DNA from: Stichopus chloronotus
Lineage: Eukaryota > Echinodermata > Holothuroidea > Aspidochirotida > Stichopodidae
Assembly (NCBI GenBank): GCA_021234535.1
Contig: CM037840.1
Location: forward strand, 15,889,415-15,953,414
Direction: 5' to 3'
Length of the DNA stretch: 64,000 nucleotides
The translations under genes were made by a program, and so were the position numbers. Shown here piece after piece: positions 63,391 through 64,000 of this stretch; positions within the stretch are counted from its first letter, which is position 1, and the number at the start of each line of letters is the position of its first letter. The notes under the pieces were generated by a model. The model did no database searches. It was given only the letters and a program-made list of their open reading frames with translations, and had not been told where the DNA came from.

Positions 63391-63750
63391 AATACATTCC
63401 ACTTAAGTGGAATTCAATTTCACTTAAGTAAAATACCGCATCTGCATTCCACTTAAGTGTAATACATTCCACTTAAGTGAAATTCAGATGCGGTATTTTA
63501 CTTAAGTGTAAATGAATTCCACTTAAGTAAAATCCAATTCTACTTAAGTGGAATACAATTTTACTTAAGTGGAATTGAGTTCCCCTTAAGTGGAATAGGC
63601 AAGCTATTCTACTAAAGTGAAATACAATTCCACTTAAGTGAAATACAATTTTACTTAAGTGGAATACAATTTTACTAAAGTGAAATACAATTTACCTAAT
63701 TTGAATACAATTCCATTTAAGTGGAATACAATTCCACTTAAGTAAAATAC
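63391..63750. repeat. Palindromic CTTAAG-centred minisatellite
   Basis: About a dozen units of the form attccacttaagtggaat separated by aca/tac, with some units degraded (actaaagtg, acctaattt). Each intact unit is itself a near-perfect palindrome. Within it, 63421-63444 and 63485-63508 form perfect 24-base inverted arms around a 40-base loop. Confidence 0.95.
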
Positions 63751-64000
63751 ATCACCAATATGAAGTCCAAAAGAGGAGACTCGTTTCATGTCTGGGACCC
63801 ACTTGGTCCAGAACGATTGGAACTGAGTCACTCTCTTACAGTGAGCAATGCACTTTCTGCAGCTGCTGCGACGTTTTGCAGCGTATTGGCCGAGAACGAA
63901 GACATTTCCAGCACTAAAAACAGAGAATCTAGTGGGCTAACGTTAAGAACGATACTGTTAGTGTGATGGCAAAATTTGTTCGCTGCATGCAAGACCCTGT
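63751..64000. other. Right edge, unassigned
   Basis: A 68-codon + strand frame (63760-63966) shows no recognisable motif. If the BEL element is complete on this side, its 5' LTR or leader should lie here or beyond the window. Confidence 0.3.

Larger units (their letters stand above)
60945..63472 (-). mobile_element. BEL/Pao LTR retrotransposon, gag to protease part, decayed
   Basis: Read on the - strand from right to left. 63472-62969 has a coiled-coil leader (KEISKIEADIDRMDAEFSDA). 62972-62295 is a 225-codon gag segment of the DUF1759 type (WKQLKRFSSPVFSGDVKVYE, QLRQYLSGEALKVIENLGHS). 62263-61883 has Cys knuckles (CKQCDGDHGIWACSEF, KLCFRCLGDN). 62012-61701 has the protease core KVNTLLDDASTSTFINADVA (DUF1758). 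61691-61494 and 61409-60945 hold post-protease pieces with LRQFWEIENLGA, the linker that normally precedes reverse transcriptase. Frames shift between segments. No RT, RNase H or integrase follows, so the element is truncated. LTRs were not identified. Confidence 0.8.

Noticed and set aside
62335..63431. + strand ORFs of 116 and 123 codons
   Set aside because: Shadows of the - strand BEL/Pao coding region, with no family features of their own.

Overview
This is a 64 kb piece of an animal nuclear genome. It is AT-rich, gene-sparse and intron-rich, with GT..AG introns, microsatellites and decayed mobile elements. The encoded proteins, BEL/Pao and hAT remnants, and a block rich in AGGCCT/TAGGC words (46.78-46.93 kb) suggest a marine deuterostome invertebrate. 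An echinoderm is my best guess, but this is an inference.

Layout. (1) 1-4.4 kb, + strand: the 3' part of a small four-helix membrane protein gene (MS4A/sarcospan-like architecture, family not identified). All internal junctions seen are phase 0. A reading-frame conflict lies just after the fourth helix. (2) 9.1-37.5 kb, - strand: a complete 21-exon ATP-dependent 6-phosphofructokinase gene, reconstructed exon by exon. Phases agree at every junction and the conceptual protein is 829 residues. It is the one securely identified gene here and catalyses the committed step of glycolysis. It has a duplicated catalytic/regulatory architecture and an N-terminal extension. It converges on the membrane-protein gene. 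(3) 37.5-42.8 kb: upstream flank, with a dispersed repeat and many TACTGTA/TACAGTA words. (4) 42.85-64 kb: a graveyard of mobile elements. It holds a poorly characterised DDE-like transposase family (42.86-44.57 kb, +), a tandem duplication of about 0.8 kb (47.48-49.09 kb), a THAP/P-element-like C-terminal fragment (49.3-49.6 kb), a retropepsin fragment (51.8-52.0 kb), two oppositely oriented hAT-like remnants (58.5-59.2 kb + and 59.8-60.9 kb -), and the gag-protease part of a BEL/Pao LTR retrotransposon (60.9-63.5 kb, -). The BEL/Pao 5' side runs into an array of palindromic CTTAAG-centred units. A phase-consistent candidate host gene with a CxxC zinc-binding motif lies at 53.9-55.9 kb (+).

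No rRNA, tRNA, CRISPR or operon-like feature was seen. Most open frames in the window are chance ORFs in introns or repeats and are omitted. The most notable unexplained structures are the transposase family at 43-44.5 kb with nearby GTACRTCCGTCAC repeats, the palindromic array with perfect 24-nt inverted arms at 63.4-63.75 kb, and the frame switch in the tetraspan gene.
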